DNA of 9,044 nucleotides from Candidatus Cloacimonadota bacterium (GCA_003647825.1 QMNP01000052.1:1-9044); one strand, 5' to 3'; positions 1 to 7,114 are shown, counted from the first letter of the stretch. Program-made: numbers and translations. Notes: generated from the letters alone by a model not told the origin.

Positions 1-581
1 AAGATACCTTAGAAACAATATACAGACTTCCAACTCATGATCTGCATATCTTCAAAACAGATAACGAATTTGCTGTTTATGATAGCAGCTTAATAATCTC
101 TGATATTCAGCCTATTCGCATGTTATTGAAATTTGATTATCCAAAATCTATCTTTATAAATGCACCATTAAATACATTTGAAGATACTTTGAAATATTTA
201 GAAAGGCTTACTATTAATAGAGCAGATCTGATTTTGTCTTACGAAAGTGATGATCCATATCCTGAAGATTTAAATGCATCAATAAACATTGATCCCTTTA
301 TAATGATTTCAGATGATCTGAATCTTGATGATCCATCAGTTCCAATGGTAAATTCTGAAGATTATGAGGATCTATACATTACAAGCTCTAACGATAGTTT
401 AAACAGTGATGCTTTTAAAATAAATATAACAAGGATCATGCAGTCCATTGTCTCTGGTGAATATGAAAATTATGGAGTTATGCTGAAATCGATCTATGAA
501 AACAAAGATTTTAAACATACTGAATTTGATCTTGAACCAAAAATAACTATTCTCTTCACACCACCGCTTTTGGAGGAATAG
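1..581 (+). CDS. C-terminal part of an unrecognised acidic protein, possibly an extracellular beta-sandwich (5' partial)
   Basis: The reading frame is open from base 3 with no stop until TAG at 579-581, giving 192 visible residues, so the gene begins upstream of the window. The ATG at 120 has no ribosome binding site and is probably an internal Met. The protein is rich in Asp, Ser, Asn and Ile. Its last third contains a run reading roughly FKINITRIMQSIVSGEYENY followed by GVMLKS, and ends in a hydrophobic strand ITILFTPP. That order (a helix or strand with an 'IT..MQ..V.GEY.NYG..LKS' pattern, then a final beta strand) resembles the end of DNRLRE-type or related secreted beta-sandwich modules. 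This resemblance is by eye only. No signal peptide or catalytic motif can be judged because the N-terminus is missing. The next gene follows after 19 bases, so it is likely co-transcribed with the foldase genes. The reading frame is certain; the function is not. Confidence 0.75.
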   Translation, partial: DTLETIYRLPTHDLHIFKTDNEFAVYDSSLIISDIQPIRMLLKFDYPKSIFINAPLNTFEDTLKYLERLTINRADLILSYESDDPYPEDLNASINIDPFIMISDDLNLDDPSVPMVNSEDYEDLYITSSNDSLNSDAFKINITRIMQSIVSGEYENYGVMLKSIYENKDFKHTEFDLEPKITILFTPPLLEE

Positions 582-600
582 AATTAAAACAGGAGCTGTT

Positions 601-1398
601 ATGAAAAGAATTTTCTGGGTTTTATTGATTTCTATAGTTTTATTTTCCTGCATACAGGAGGAAGAAAACGTTAATATCCTGGCACAAGTGAATCAAGAAA
701 AACTAACAGAAATCGATCTGCGTTCAAATTTTACCGAATTAGAATGGAAACAGCTAACTCTCGAAGATAAAAAAGATCTGGTTCAGGATTGGATAGAATT
801 AACATTATTGGCTCAGGAAGCAGATAATTTATTAATATCAGAAACTCCGGAAATAAAAAATAAAATATCATTCGCAGAGAAAAACATAAAATCCAATGCT
901 TTAATTGCTCAAAAATTATCCGAAATAAGTGTATCGGAAGATGATCTATTTAACTACTATCGGGTCCATAAAAGCCAGTATCAGAAAAGTCATGTTGAAT
1001 ATAAAGTGCAGCGCATTTATGTAAAAAATGAGGCCCTTTTACCAGAGATTCGTCAAGAAATTAAGAATTCTAATTTTAAGGTTGCAGCTCAAAAATTCTC
1101 AGAAGAGAGTTTAGGTGCAAACGGCGGTTACATGGGATTTGTAGCAGAAGATGATTTAAATAAGAGACTTTGGAATACTTTAAAAAATTTAAAAAGATAC
1201 AATTACCAAACCGTAAAAGTAGATGATGGATTTTATATTATCCGTTATTATGATGTACGGAATGTGAAAACGGAAAAAACATTTGTGGAAGTGGTTGACG
1301 AAATTAGAACTACCCTTATCCGTGCCCGAAAAAAAGAAGTATTTGATGATTTGATCGAAAGTTTAAAAAAGAAATCAGAGATATCTATTTCGATCTGA
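601..1398 (+). CDS. Parvulin-like peptidyl-prolyl isomerase/chaperone lipoprotein
   Basis: This is a 265-residue envelope lipoprotein of the PpiC/SurA/PrsA type, expected to act as a folding factor or chaperone for exported proteins. Residues 1-17 form a short basic N-terminus, a hydrophobic core and a lipobox ending L-F-S-C, so Cys17 should be lipidated. Residues 26-120 resemble the SurA-type helical chaperone region (an 'ILAQVNQEKLTEIDL' start, then charged helices). Residues about 133-217 match a parvulin domain: F-x-x-A-A-x-x-F-S-E-E-S, GGYMGF at 175-180 and DGFYIIRY at 209-216. The histidines usual in parvulins (in HIL and G-Y-H) appear as Arg138 and Tyr212, so isomerase activity is doubtful. 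A good site, AGGAG at 591-595, supports the ATG at 601. The gene ends in tandem stops (TGA TAA) and sits 37 bases before surA, a common pairing. The family is clear; the exact orthologue is not. Confidence 0.85.
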   Translation: MKRIFWVLLISIVLFSCIQEEENVNILAQVNQEKLTEIDLRSNFTELEWKQLTLEDKKDLVQDWIELTLLAQEADNLLISETPEIKNKISFAEKNIKSNALIAQKLSEISVSEDDLFNYYRVHKSQYQKSHVEYKVQRIYVKNEALLPEIRQEIKNSNFKVAAQKFSEESLGANGGYMGFVAEDDLNKRLWNTLKNLKRYNYQTVKVDDGFYIIRYYDVRNVKTEKTFVEVVDEIRTTLIRARKKEVFDDLIESLKKKSEISISI

Positions 1399-1407
1399 TA
1401 AAAAGAT

Positions 1408-1423
1408 ATTTAATATATTAAAT
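1408..1423. repeat. 16-base perfect AT palindrome upstream of surA
   Basis: The sequence ATTTAATATATTAAAT equals its own reverse complement. It lies in the 37-base gap between the lipoprotein gene and surA, immediately before the CAGGAG ribosome binding site at 1425-1430. It could be an operator or part of a promoter (it holds TATATT-like hexamers), or a weak AT stem. In an AT-rich spacer it could also arise by chance. It has no T-tract or GC-rich stem, so it is not a normal intrinsic terminator. Confidence 0.3.
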
Positions 1424-1435
1424 TCAGGAGATGTA

Positions 1436-2698
1436 ATGAGAAAATTTGTGTTATTAATGATATTTATAGTCTTATGTTTTAGCCTTCAGGCTGAAGTGTT
1501 AGATAAAATTATTGCCAAAGTTGGCAGGGAAGTAATTCTTCAAAGTGACTTAATAAAAAGAATGCAGCAGTTGGAAGCAGCCGGAATGCTGAATCAGGAA
1601 ATAAGTGAATTTGATATTCTGAATGATATGATAGAATCCAAATTGATTGTACAGCAGGCTAAAAAAGAAGATTATGATGTAGATGAAAATCAAATTCGTG
1701 ATCTGGCAGAACAGCAAATTCAGCAAGTATCTTCACAATTTGAAACTGAAGCAGAATTTAAGAAAGAGTTACGTGGTGCCAATTTAACAGTGTTGGAATT
1801 GAAAGAATATTATATAGAAATGATGACTGAGCAAAGATTGAGAGAGCAGATCATAAGTAATGAGATAAAAAATAAAATTCATGTTACTGAAGCAGAAGTA
1901 GAAGATTATTATAATGAAACTATCAATGAGATACCACCTCGACCGGAAATGATCGAATTGGGAATGATCATGCGTACAATCGAAGCTAGTAAAGAAACCA
2001 GAAAAGCTGCACTGCTGGAAATAAATAAAATAAGAGAACGGATTATTGGTGGAGAAAGTTTTGCAGATGTCGCCAAAGAATGCAGCGACTGTAGTTCTGC
2101 ATCTGCTGGTGGTGATCTGGGATATTTTGGCAGAGGCTCAATGGTAAAAGCTTTTGAAGATGCAGCTTTTGCATTGATGCCTGGTGAGATCAGCGATGTT
2201 GTAGAAACACCTTTCGGTTATCATATTATCAAAGTTGATGACATTAAAGATGATGAAATAAAAGCCAGCCACATTCTAATTAAAGTAGAAGCTACCGAAG
2301 AAGATATTGCAGCGAATATAAGTTTAATGGAAAACGTACTTGCTAAACTAGATGCTGGCGAAGATTTCAGCGAGTTGGCAAAAACCTATTCACAAGATGA
2401 TTCTACAGCTGTAAAAGGTGGAGTTGTTGGAGAATTTACTGAAGATACTTTTCCTGAACTTTTCAAAGAATATCTTGATAAAATCGAGATTGAACAGCAT
2501 ACAGATATAATTAGAGAAGATGTGAATCTTTATATTTTTGCTAAATTACGCAAAATTGAATCACGTCCTTATGAATATCAGGAAATCTACGATAAACTTA
2601 GAGAATTAGTTATTTCTAAAAAAGAATCGGAACTCTATGAAAATTGGATAAAAAATCTGGTTCAAAACAGTTACGTGGAAATTCTGTTGGAGAAATAG
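1436..2698 (+). CDS. surA: SurA-like periplasmic peptidyl-prolyl isomerase/chaperone with two parvulin domains
   Basis: This 420-residue periplasmic foldase is predicted to escort outer-membrane proteins from the Sec translocon to the outer membrane. Residues 1-19 are a cleavable-looking signal peptide (basic start, hydrophobic core, end near L-Q-A). Residues 20-165 form the SurA N-terminal chaperone region, beginning 'EVLDKIIAKVGREVILQSDL'. Parvulin domain 1 spans about 170-268, with GGDLGYF at 225-231, a conserved F-x-x-A-A-F-A-L-x-P-G-E-I-S stretch and GYHIIKV at 261-267. Parvulin domain 2 spans about 275-372, starting KASHILIKV (276-284) with GGVVGEF at 328-334. Its second half has diverged. 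A C-terminal helix returns to the core, as in SurA. The length is close to the usual 420-430 residues. CAGGAG at 1425-1430 supports the ATG at 1436. It follows the lipoprotein foldase directly and precedes pgpA by 11 bases. Confidence 0.92.
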   Translation: MRKFVLLMIFIVLCFSLQAEVLDKIIAKVGREVILQSDLIKRMQQLEAAGMLNQEISEFDILNDMIESKLIVQQAKKEDYDVDENQIRDLAEQQIQQVSSQFETEAEFKKELRGANLTVLELKEYYIEMMTEQRLREQIISNEIKNKIHVTEAEVEDYYNETINEIPPRPEMIELGMIMRTIEASKETRKAALLEINKIRERIIGGESFADVAKECSDCSSASAGGDLGYFGRGSMVKAFEDAAFALMPGEISDVVETPFGYHIIKVDDIKDDEIKASHILIKVEATEEDIAANISLMENVLAKLDAGEDFSELAKTYSQDDSTAVKGGVVGEFTEDTFPELFKEYLDKIEIEQHTDIIREDVNLYIFAKLRKIESRPYEYQEIYDKLRELVISKKESELYENWIKNLVQNSYVEILLEK

Positions 2699-2709
2699 AC
2701 GGGTAACGA

Positions 2710-3177
2710 GTGAATTTTTCAATTTTTTATTCTACTCTGTTTAGAGTGGGATATTTTCCAAAAGCACCGGGAACAGCAGGAACTATAGTTGCGGCTTTAG
2801 TTTACTGGTTGCTGCCGAATAGTTTTTTTGAATCTATAAATAGTAATTTTGTAGTTTTAGGATGTGTATTAGTTCTCAGTTTTTTTTCCGTTTTCTTTAT
2901 TTCAAAAGCAGAAGAAAAATTGGGTCATGATAATGGTAAGATAGTTATTGATGAGTTTTTTGGTTATTTTATATCAGTTGTATTTCTACCAAAAACACTT
3001 ACTATTTTAATAATTAGTTTTGTCCTGTTTCGGATCTTTGATATTTTTAAACCGGAACCGGTAAATATGCTGCAGAAACTTCCTGCCGGTTGGGGAGTAA
3101 TGGCAGATGATCTGATGGCTGGAGTTTATGCAAATCTGGTTTTACAGGTTTTAGTGATTTTAAATTTTATAAAATAA
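2710..3177 (+). CDS. pgpA: Phosphatidylglycerophosphatase A
   Basis: This 155-residue inner-membrane enzyme removes the terminal phosphate of phosphatidylglycerophosphate to give phosphatidylglycerol, the last step of that lipid's synthesis. Family motifs are complete: G-Y-F-P-K-A-P-G-T-A-G-T at 14-25, I-D-E-F-F-G at 80-85, F-R-x-F-D-I-x-K-P-x-P at 107-117, and G-W-G-V-M-A-D-D-L-M-A-G at 127-138. The acidic residues in these motifs are the likely Mg2+ ligands. Hydrophobic stretches near 27-37, 47-65, 84-107 and 139-154 fit a small multi-pass protein. The start is GTG, chosen because it gives the canonical N-terminus. No clear Shine-Dalgarno site precedes it, so translation may depend on coupling to surA 11 bases upstream. 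The stop overlaps the yajC ribosome binding site. Confidence 0.92.
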   Translation: MNFSIFYSTLFRVGYFPKAPGTAGTIVAALVYWLLPNSFFESINSNFVVLGCVLVLSFFSVFFISKAEEKLGHDNGKIVIDEFFGYFISVVFLPKTLTILIISFVLFRIFDIFKPEPVNMLQKLPAGWGVMADDLMAGVYANLVLQVLVILNFIK

Positions 3178-3186
3178 GGAGATATT

Positions 3187-3537
3187 ATGTTTTTTAGTTT
3201 ATTACAAGCGGGAACGCCGGCAGGAACGGCTGCACCGAATATGTTGGCTCAATTCTTTCCCTTCATTCTTATGTTCGCAATTCTGTATTTTCTCATTATT
3301 CGTCCACAGAGAAAGAAGCAGAAAGAACATCAAAATATGTTGGAAAATGTGAAGATCAATGATGTTATTATTACTACAGGTGGAATTATTGGTAAGGTCG
3401 TAAACATCAAAAAAGAAAAAAATATTCTTGTAGTACGCATCGATGAAACTACCAATACCAAAATTGAACTTCAAAAGACTGCAGTAGCTGGAGTTATCAG
3501 CGAAGAAAAGAAAGCGGTTGCCGGAGTAGAAAAATAG
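3187..3537 (+). CDS. yajC: Preprotein translocase accessory subunit YajC
   Basis: This 116-residue protein is the YajC subunit of the SecDF-YajC complex, which assists Sec-dependent export at the inner membrane. It has the typical short Ala/Gly/Pro-rich N-terminus, one transmembrane helix at about 20-38, and then the hallmark I-R-P-Q-R-K-K-Q-K-E-H-Q at 38-49. A small cytoplasmic domain follows with the conserved 'NDVIITTGGIIGKV' (58-71) and beta strands to about residue 105. A Lys/Glu tail ends the protein. A strong AAGGAG at 3176-3181, overlapping the pgpA stop codon, sets the ATG at 3187. No secD or secF follows here; def comes next after 13 bases. Placement beside the periplasmic foldase genes fits an export theme. 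Confidence 0.93.
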   Translation: MFFSLLQAGTPAGTAAPNMLAQFFPFILMFAILYFLIIRPQRKKQKEHQNMLENVKINDVIITTGGIIGKVVNIKKEKNILVVRIDETTNTKIELQKTAVAGVISEEKKAVAGVEK

Positions 3538-3550
3538 ATTCGGAAAAATT

Positions 3551-4132
3551 ATGAAAAGAAGAAAACCGCAAATTCTACCAATCAGGATTTATGGCGATAA
3601 AACTCTGCGAAAAGTAGCTGTTCCGGTAAAAGAGATCACACCGGAATTAAAAGATTTTATCGAAGATCTTATACTTACAATGTATGAAACTGATGGTGTG
3701 GGTCTCGCAGCTCCTCAAGTTGGAAATTCTGTTCGAATTTTTGTAGTAGATGCATTCTGGTTCCAGGAAGATGGTAAAAAAGATCCTGTTGTACTTATCA
3801 ATCCAGAATTTATAGAATTTGAAGGACAGATTGAACATGAAGAGGGTTGCCTTAGTTTACCTGAGATTTACGAAAAGGTAGTTCGAGCTGAAAAGGTTAA
3901 GATCAAAGGATTGAACGAAAATTGGGAAGAAGTTCAATACGAAGCAGATGAACTTTTTTCCAGAGCTTTACAACACGAATATGATCATCTCGATGGCATT
4001 CTGTTTATAGATAAAATTCCCAAGCTAAAGCGTATTTTTTTAAAGAAGAAGTTACGTGAATTGGAAAGCAGCACTGACAGAAATGGTGTAAATAAAGGAA
4101 AACAGATGCATCATACTCATGGTGAGTTGTAA
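3551..4132 (+). CDS. def: Peptide deformylase
   Basis: This 193-residue cytosolic metallo-hydrolase removes the N-formyl group from nascent proteins at the ribosome exit. All three signature motifs are present: G-V-G-L-A-A-P-Q at 49-56, E-G-C-L-S-L-P at 98-104 and Q-H-E-Y-D-H at 141-146. Cys100, His142 and His146 are the expected metal ligands (Fe2+ in the family) and Glu143 the catalytic base. After the fold, a Lys/Arg-rich helix at about 155-172 leads to a tail ending Q-M-H-H-T-H-G-E-L, longer than the core needs. Basic C-terminal helices of deformylases can contact the ribosome. The ATG at 3551 has only a weak purine run (CGGAAAAA) upstream but gives a normal N-terminus. fmt, which installs the group that Def removes, follows after a 70-base gap. 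Confidence 0.95.
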   Translation: MKRRKPQILPIRIYGDKTLRKVAVPVKEITPELKDFIEDLILTMYETDGVGLAAPQVGNSVRIFVVDAFWFQEDGKKDPVVLINPEFIEFEGQIEHEEGCLSLPEIYEKVVRAEKVKIKGLNENWEEVQYEADELFSRALQHEYDHLDGILFIDKIPKLKRIFLKKKLRELESSTDRNGVNKGKQMHHTHGEL

Positions 4133-4202
4133 TAGATAATCTTTGCAGAAAATCTTATGAAGCTGTAAACTCGCAAATGCACAGATTTAGGGTTGATTTA
4201 GT

Positions 4203-5153
4203 ATGCAAATCCAGAAAATAGTTTTTATGGGAACTCCGCAATTTGCTGTTCCTACCTTAGAAGCTTTAGCTAAAACCAGATTCAAACCAATTCTCTGCAT
4301 CACACAGCCAGACAAACCCAAAGGCAGAAAAAGAAAATTGCAGCCGACAGAAGTAAAACTTGCTGCCCAAAAGATCGGTATTCCTGTTATTCAACCAGAA
4401 GATGTGAATTCAGAAGAAATATTAAATCAGCTGAATAAACTGCAGCCAGATGTTATTATTACTGCAGCATACGGCGGTTATTTAAAGAAAAATATTCGTC
4501 TCCTTCCAAAATTTGGTTGTTTAAATCTGCATCCTTCTCTTTTACCAAAATATCGCGGATCTGCGCCCATAAATTTTACGTTATTTAATGGAGATTCAGT
4601 TACAGGAAACACAATTTTTAAGATAGTAGCAAAAATGGATGCCGGACCAATTCTATTTCAATCAAAATTACAAATTTCAGAAGATGATTGTTATACAACT
4701 CTTTACAAAAAACTTTCTAAACAAGGTGCAGAAGATATTATTAAGGTTTTAGAAAAACTGGAAACTGAACAAATAATTCCTATGGAACAAGATCATGAAA
4801 AAGCAACATTTAGTCATAAATTACATCATGAAGACTTTTTGCTCGATTGGAATAATACAGCTGCAAATGTCCGCAACAAAGTTCGAGGATTAGCCGAAAT
4901 CCCTGGAATAACAGCTTCATTTCGAGGAGCCAGAATCAAAATAATTGAAATTGATATCTTGGAAACCAAATCCCAATCATTTCCAGGAACAATAATTGAA
5001 GTAATTAAAAACAAAGGCTTAAGGATCGCTACAAGTGATTTTGATGTTTTAATAAAACGTTTGCAGCCAGCCGGAAAAAAGATAATGACAGCTCATGCTT
5101 TCAGTCTGGGAGCCAGGATAGAAAATGATGAAAAATTCGAAAACGGATTTTAA
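4203..5153 (+). CDS. fmt: Methionyl-tRNA formyltransferase
   Basis: This 316-residue cytosolic enzyme transfers formyl from 10-formyl-tetrahydrofolate to initiator Met-tRNA. The N-terminal Rossmann-type catalytic domain (about 1-190) starts 'KIVFMGTPQFAVPTLEAL'. It carries the catalytic triad Asn108, His110 and Asp146, within L-N-L-H-P-S-L-L-P-K-Y-R-G-S-A-P-I (107-123) and K-M-D-A-G-P-I (144-150). The C-terminal tRNA-binding OB-fold domain (about 205-310) includes N-K-V-R-G-L at 225-230 and the closing Q-P-A-G-K-K-I-M at 288-295. The usual N-P-x-P-G-A-x-T segment is altered to A-E-I-P-G-I-T-A around 231-238. Length is normal for the family. The ATG at 4203 has only a weak AGGG (4189-4192) ahead of it. 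The partner gene def lies just upstream. Confidence 0.95.
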   Translation: MQIQKIVFMGTPQFAVPTLEALAKTRFKPILCITQPDKPKGRKRKLQPTEVKLAAQKIGIPVIQPEDVNSEEILNQLNKLQPDVIITAAYGGYLKKNIRLLPKFGCLNLHPSLLPKYRGSAPINFTLFNGDSVTGNTIFKIVAKMDAGPILFQSKLQISEDDCYTTLYKKLSKQGAEDIIKVLEKLETEQIIPMEQDHEKATFSHKLHHEDFLLDWNNTAANVRNKVRGLAEIPGITASFRGARIKIIEIDILETKSQSFPGTIIEVIKNKGLRIATSDFDVLIKRLQPAGKKIMTAHAFSLGARIENDEKFENGF

Positions 5154-5177
5154 TCTCAACCAGTTTTAAAATTTCTA

Positions 5178-6242
5178 ATGAAAAAAAAAGAGAAAAAGAA
5201 ATTCAAACGTAAAAATATAAAAATTCAAAATCTGAATATTGATGACATCGAAGCATTTGAAGAAACAGATATAATTGAAGATAACCGCTCTGCTAAAAAA
5301 AATCTAGGTAAGGCAGAAATCAGTTCAAAATCTAACCTGAAATTAAAAAAAGGCAGAGTGCTGGAAGTTAAGAGCAACAACACCTTTTTTGTGGAAATAG
5401 GTAATGAAAAACTGGAATGCTATTTGAGTGGAAGATTGAAACAGTTGAACTATGGAACCCGCACTTTAATAGCTGTGGGAGATTATGTGAATGTGGATTT
5501 TGCCGAAGAACCACGAATTGAAGAGATTTTACCTCGCAAGAACAGTCTATCCCGATTTTCAGAAAATAATTTCCAGAGTGAAGTGATCATTGCCTCTAAC
5601 GTGGATCAGGTAATTATTACAACTTCAGTAAAAGAGCCGGATTTGAACCTGGGTTTAGTTGATCGTTACATTTGTACAGCCCGTTTATTTGACATTGTTC
5701 CTGTGGTCTGTGTGAATAAGGTTGATCTTGCAGAAGATTTTGAGCTATTGAGAGATGAAATAGAATTTTATTCCAAAAGTAATATAAAAGTGATATTCTG
5801 TTCCGCAGAAACAAGTTATGGTTTGGAAGAACTAAAAGCCCTATTAGCAAATAAACAATCAGTCTTTTCAGGGCTTTCTGGAACAGGTAAATCATCTCTG
5901 ATCAATAAATTGCAGCCGGATCTGAATCTCAGAGTTGCAGATGTAAGCGATGTAACCAGCAAAGGTATGCATACAACAACCAGCGCCAAGCTGATAGAAT
6001 GGGATTTTGGCGGGTATTTAGTTGACACACCAGGCATTAAAACCTTTGGTTTGCATCGAGATGATAAATATAAAATTTCTAGAATTTTTCCTGGAATTGA
6101 TTTATTGTATGAAGAATGTAAATTTGATGATTGCAGTCATAACCACGAAGCAGAGTGTGCAGTGTTATCTGCTGTAGAAAAGGGAGAGTTTCCCGTGGAA
6201 CGTTATGATTCATATATACGGCTTTTAGAATCATTGCAATGA
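5178..6242 (+). CDS. rsgA: Small ribosomal subunit biogenesis GTPase RsgA
   Basis: RsgA is a circularly permuted GTPase that checks late maturation of the 30S ribosomal subunit. The 354 residues comprise a Lys-rich N-terminal extension (1-57), an OB-fold (about 58-115), the permuted GTPase, and a zinc-binding tail. GTPase motifs run in the order G4 N-K-V-D (180-183), G5 near S-A-E-T (209-212), G1 P-loop G-L-S-G-T-G-K-S (232-239), G2 H-T-T-T (265-268) and G3 D-T-P-G (283-286). Zinc ligands are Cys314, Cys319, His321 and Cys327, in the family spacing C-x4-C-x-H-x5-C. The ATG at 5178 lacks any visible Shine-Dalgarno site, and the next plausible start is GTG at 5358, which would remove the extension and begin at the OB-fold. 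Since E. coli RsgA also has a basic extension and similar length, the long form is preferred. It sits 24 bases after fmt. Confidence 0.94.
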   Translation: MKKKEKKKFKRKNIKIQNLNIDDIEAFEETDIIEDNRSAKKNLGKAEISSKSNLKLKKGRVLEVKSNNTFFVEIGNEKLECYLSGRLKQLNYGTRTLIAVGDYVNVDFAEEPRIEEILPRKNSLSRFSENNFQSEVIIASNVDQVIITTSVKEPDLNLGLVDRYICTARLFDIVPVVCVNKVDLAEDFELLRDEIEFYSKSNIKVIFCSAETSYGLEELKALLANKQSVFSGLSGTGKSSLINKLQPDLNLRVADVSDVTSKGMHTTTSAKLIEWDFGGYLVDTPGIKTFGLHRDDKYKISRIFPGIDLLYEECKFDDCSHNHEAECAVLSAVEKGEFPVERYDSYIRLLESLQ

Positions 6243-6265
6243 AGTCTAATAAATAAGGATGGATA

Positions 6266-7114
6266 ATGAAAAATTTTGCTGTATTTTTTAATCCAAACTA
6301 CATAAACAATAACAAGGTGTTCGATCTACTAAAAAAACTGCATAATACCAAGGAATTGAACTTATTTAAATTTAAAGAACAGAACGGATTTATACCTGGT
6401 TTCATCACGGAAATGAAGATTAACACAAAATTAGATTACGTTCTCTCGTTTGGAGGAGATGGGACTTTCCTGCGGGCAGTTCATTATTCTCTGAAACTCC
6501 AAACACCACTTCTGGGTGTAAATCTTGGCAAACTTGGTTTTTTGGCAGATAGCAGTTTGAATGAATTAGAAAAATCGATTGATGATCTTATAAACAATAA
6601 ATTTAAAATTCAGGAAAGACTCTTATTAAATGTTGTGGTTAAGCGAAGAAATAAGGTTGTTCTCACAGATATTGCCTTGAATGATGCGGTAATCTACAAA
6701 GGACAAACTCCACGCCTTTTTGAGATAAAATTTATCAGCAATCAGCGTTTTGTGGTCGATACTCGTTGTGATGGAATTATTGTAGCTACGCCCACCGGTT
6801 CTACTGCATATTCGCTTTCTGCTGGTGGTCCTTTACTATCTCCTGTAATGGATGCGATCATTGTTGCACCGCTCAATCCACATATTCTCAGTGTTAGACC
6901 AATGGTTTTTCCAGCTCAGGATAAAATGGTATTTCTTATTCAAGATTCACATGAACAAGGTGTTTTGCAACTTGATGGAAGAAATGCTATCGAGCTTGAC
7001 AGAGGAGATGAGATCATTGTTACAAAAGCAAACAGGAAAGTTAAAGTTATCAAACTTACCAATAAAACATTCTATCAGATCCTTCGAAAGAAATTTCATA
7101 TGGGCAGAAAATGA
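6266..7114 (+). CDS. nadK: NAD kinase
   Basis: This 282-residue cytosolic enzyme phosphorylates NAD+ to NADP+, setting the supply of NADPH for biosynthesis and redox defence. Diagnostic motifs are intact: F-G-G-D-G-T at 62-67, G-V-N-L-G-K-L-G-F-L at 84-93, L-N-D at 138-140, D-G-I-I-V-A-T-P-T-G-S-T-A-Y-S at 169-183 with S-A-G-G-P at 185-189, and the P-H-I-L-S-V-R-P segment at 205-212. The start at 6266 is supported by AAGGAT at 6255-6260. Length is typical of short bacterial NadK proteins. The gene ends in TGA overlapping the ATG of recN (ATGA), so the two are probably translationally coupled; nadK-recN adjacency is common in bacteria. A 99-residue frame inside its 3' end is a shadow and is not annotated. 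Confidence 0.95.
   Translation: MKNFAVFFNPNYINNNKVFDLLKKLHNTKELNLFKFKEQNGFIPGFITEMKINTKLDYVLSFGGDGTFLRAVHYSLKLQTPLLGVNLGKLGFLADSSLNELEKSIDDLINNKFKIQERLLLNVVVKRRNKVVLTDIALNDAVIYKGQTPRLFEIKFISNQRFVVDTRCDGIIVATPTGSTAYSLSAGGPLLSPVMDAIIVAPLNPHILSVRPMVFPAQDKMVFLIQDSHEQGVLQLDGRNAIELDRGDEIIVTKANRKVKVIKLTNKTFYQILRKKFHMGRK

Noticed and set aside
399..653. Minus-strand frame of 84 codons across the first two genes
   Set aside because: It is antisense to two well-supported frames and its protein resembles no family; it is a shadow of AT-rich coding sequence. The same applies to the minus-strand frames at 3202-3474, 3647-3838, 4826-5014, 5617-5895, 5816-6037, 7056-7244 and 8166-8360.
4143..4171. Possible promoter in the def-fmt gap: TTGCAG, 17-base spacer, TAAACT
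   Set aside because: The spacing is ideal but only three of six -35 and four of six -10 bases match the sigma-70 consensus, which is easily met by chance in AT-rich DNA.
4133..4202. The largest gap between genes, examined for a terminator, riboswitch or small gene
   Set aside because: No GC-rich stem, T-tract or convincing short coding frame was found; 70 bases is too short to hold a known riboswitch comfortably.
6259..6291. Ten-codon frame starting ATG at 6259 in the nadK leader and overlapping the nadK start
   Set aside because: The ATG falls within the nadK ribosome binding region, leaving no site of its own; most likely chance.
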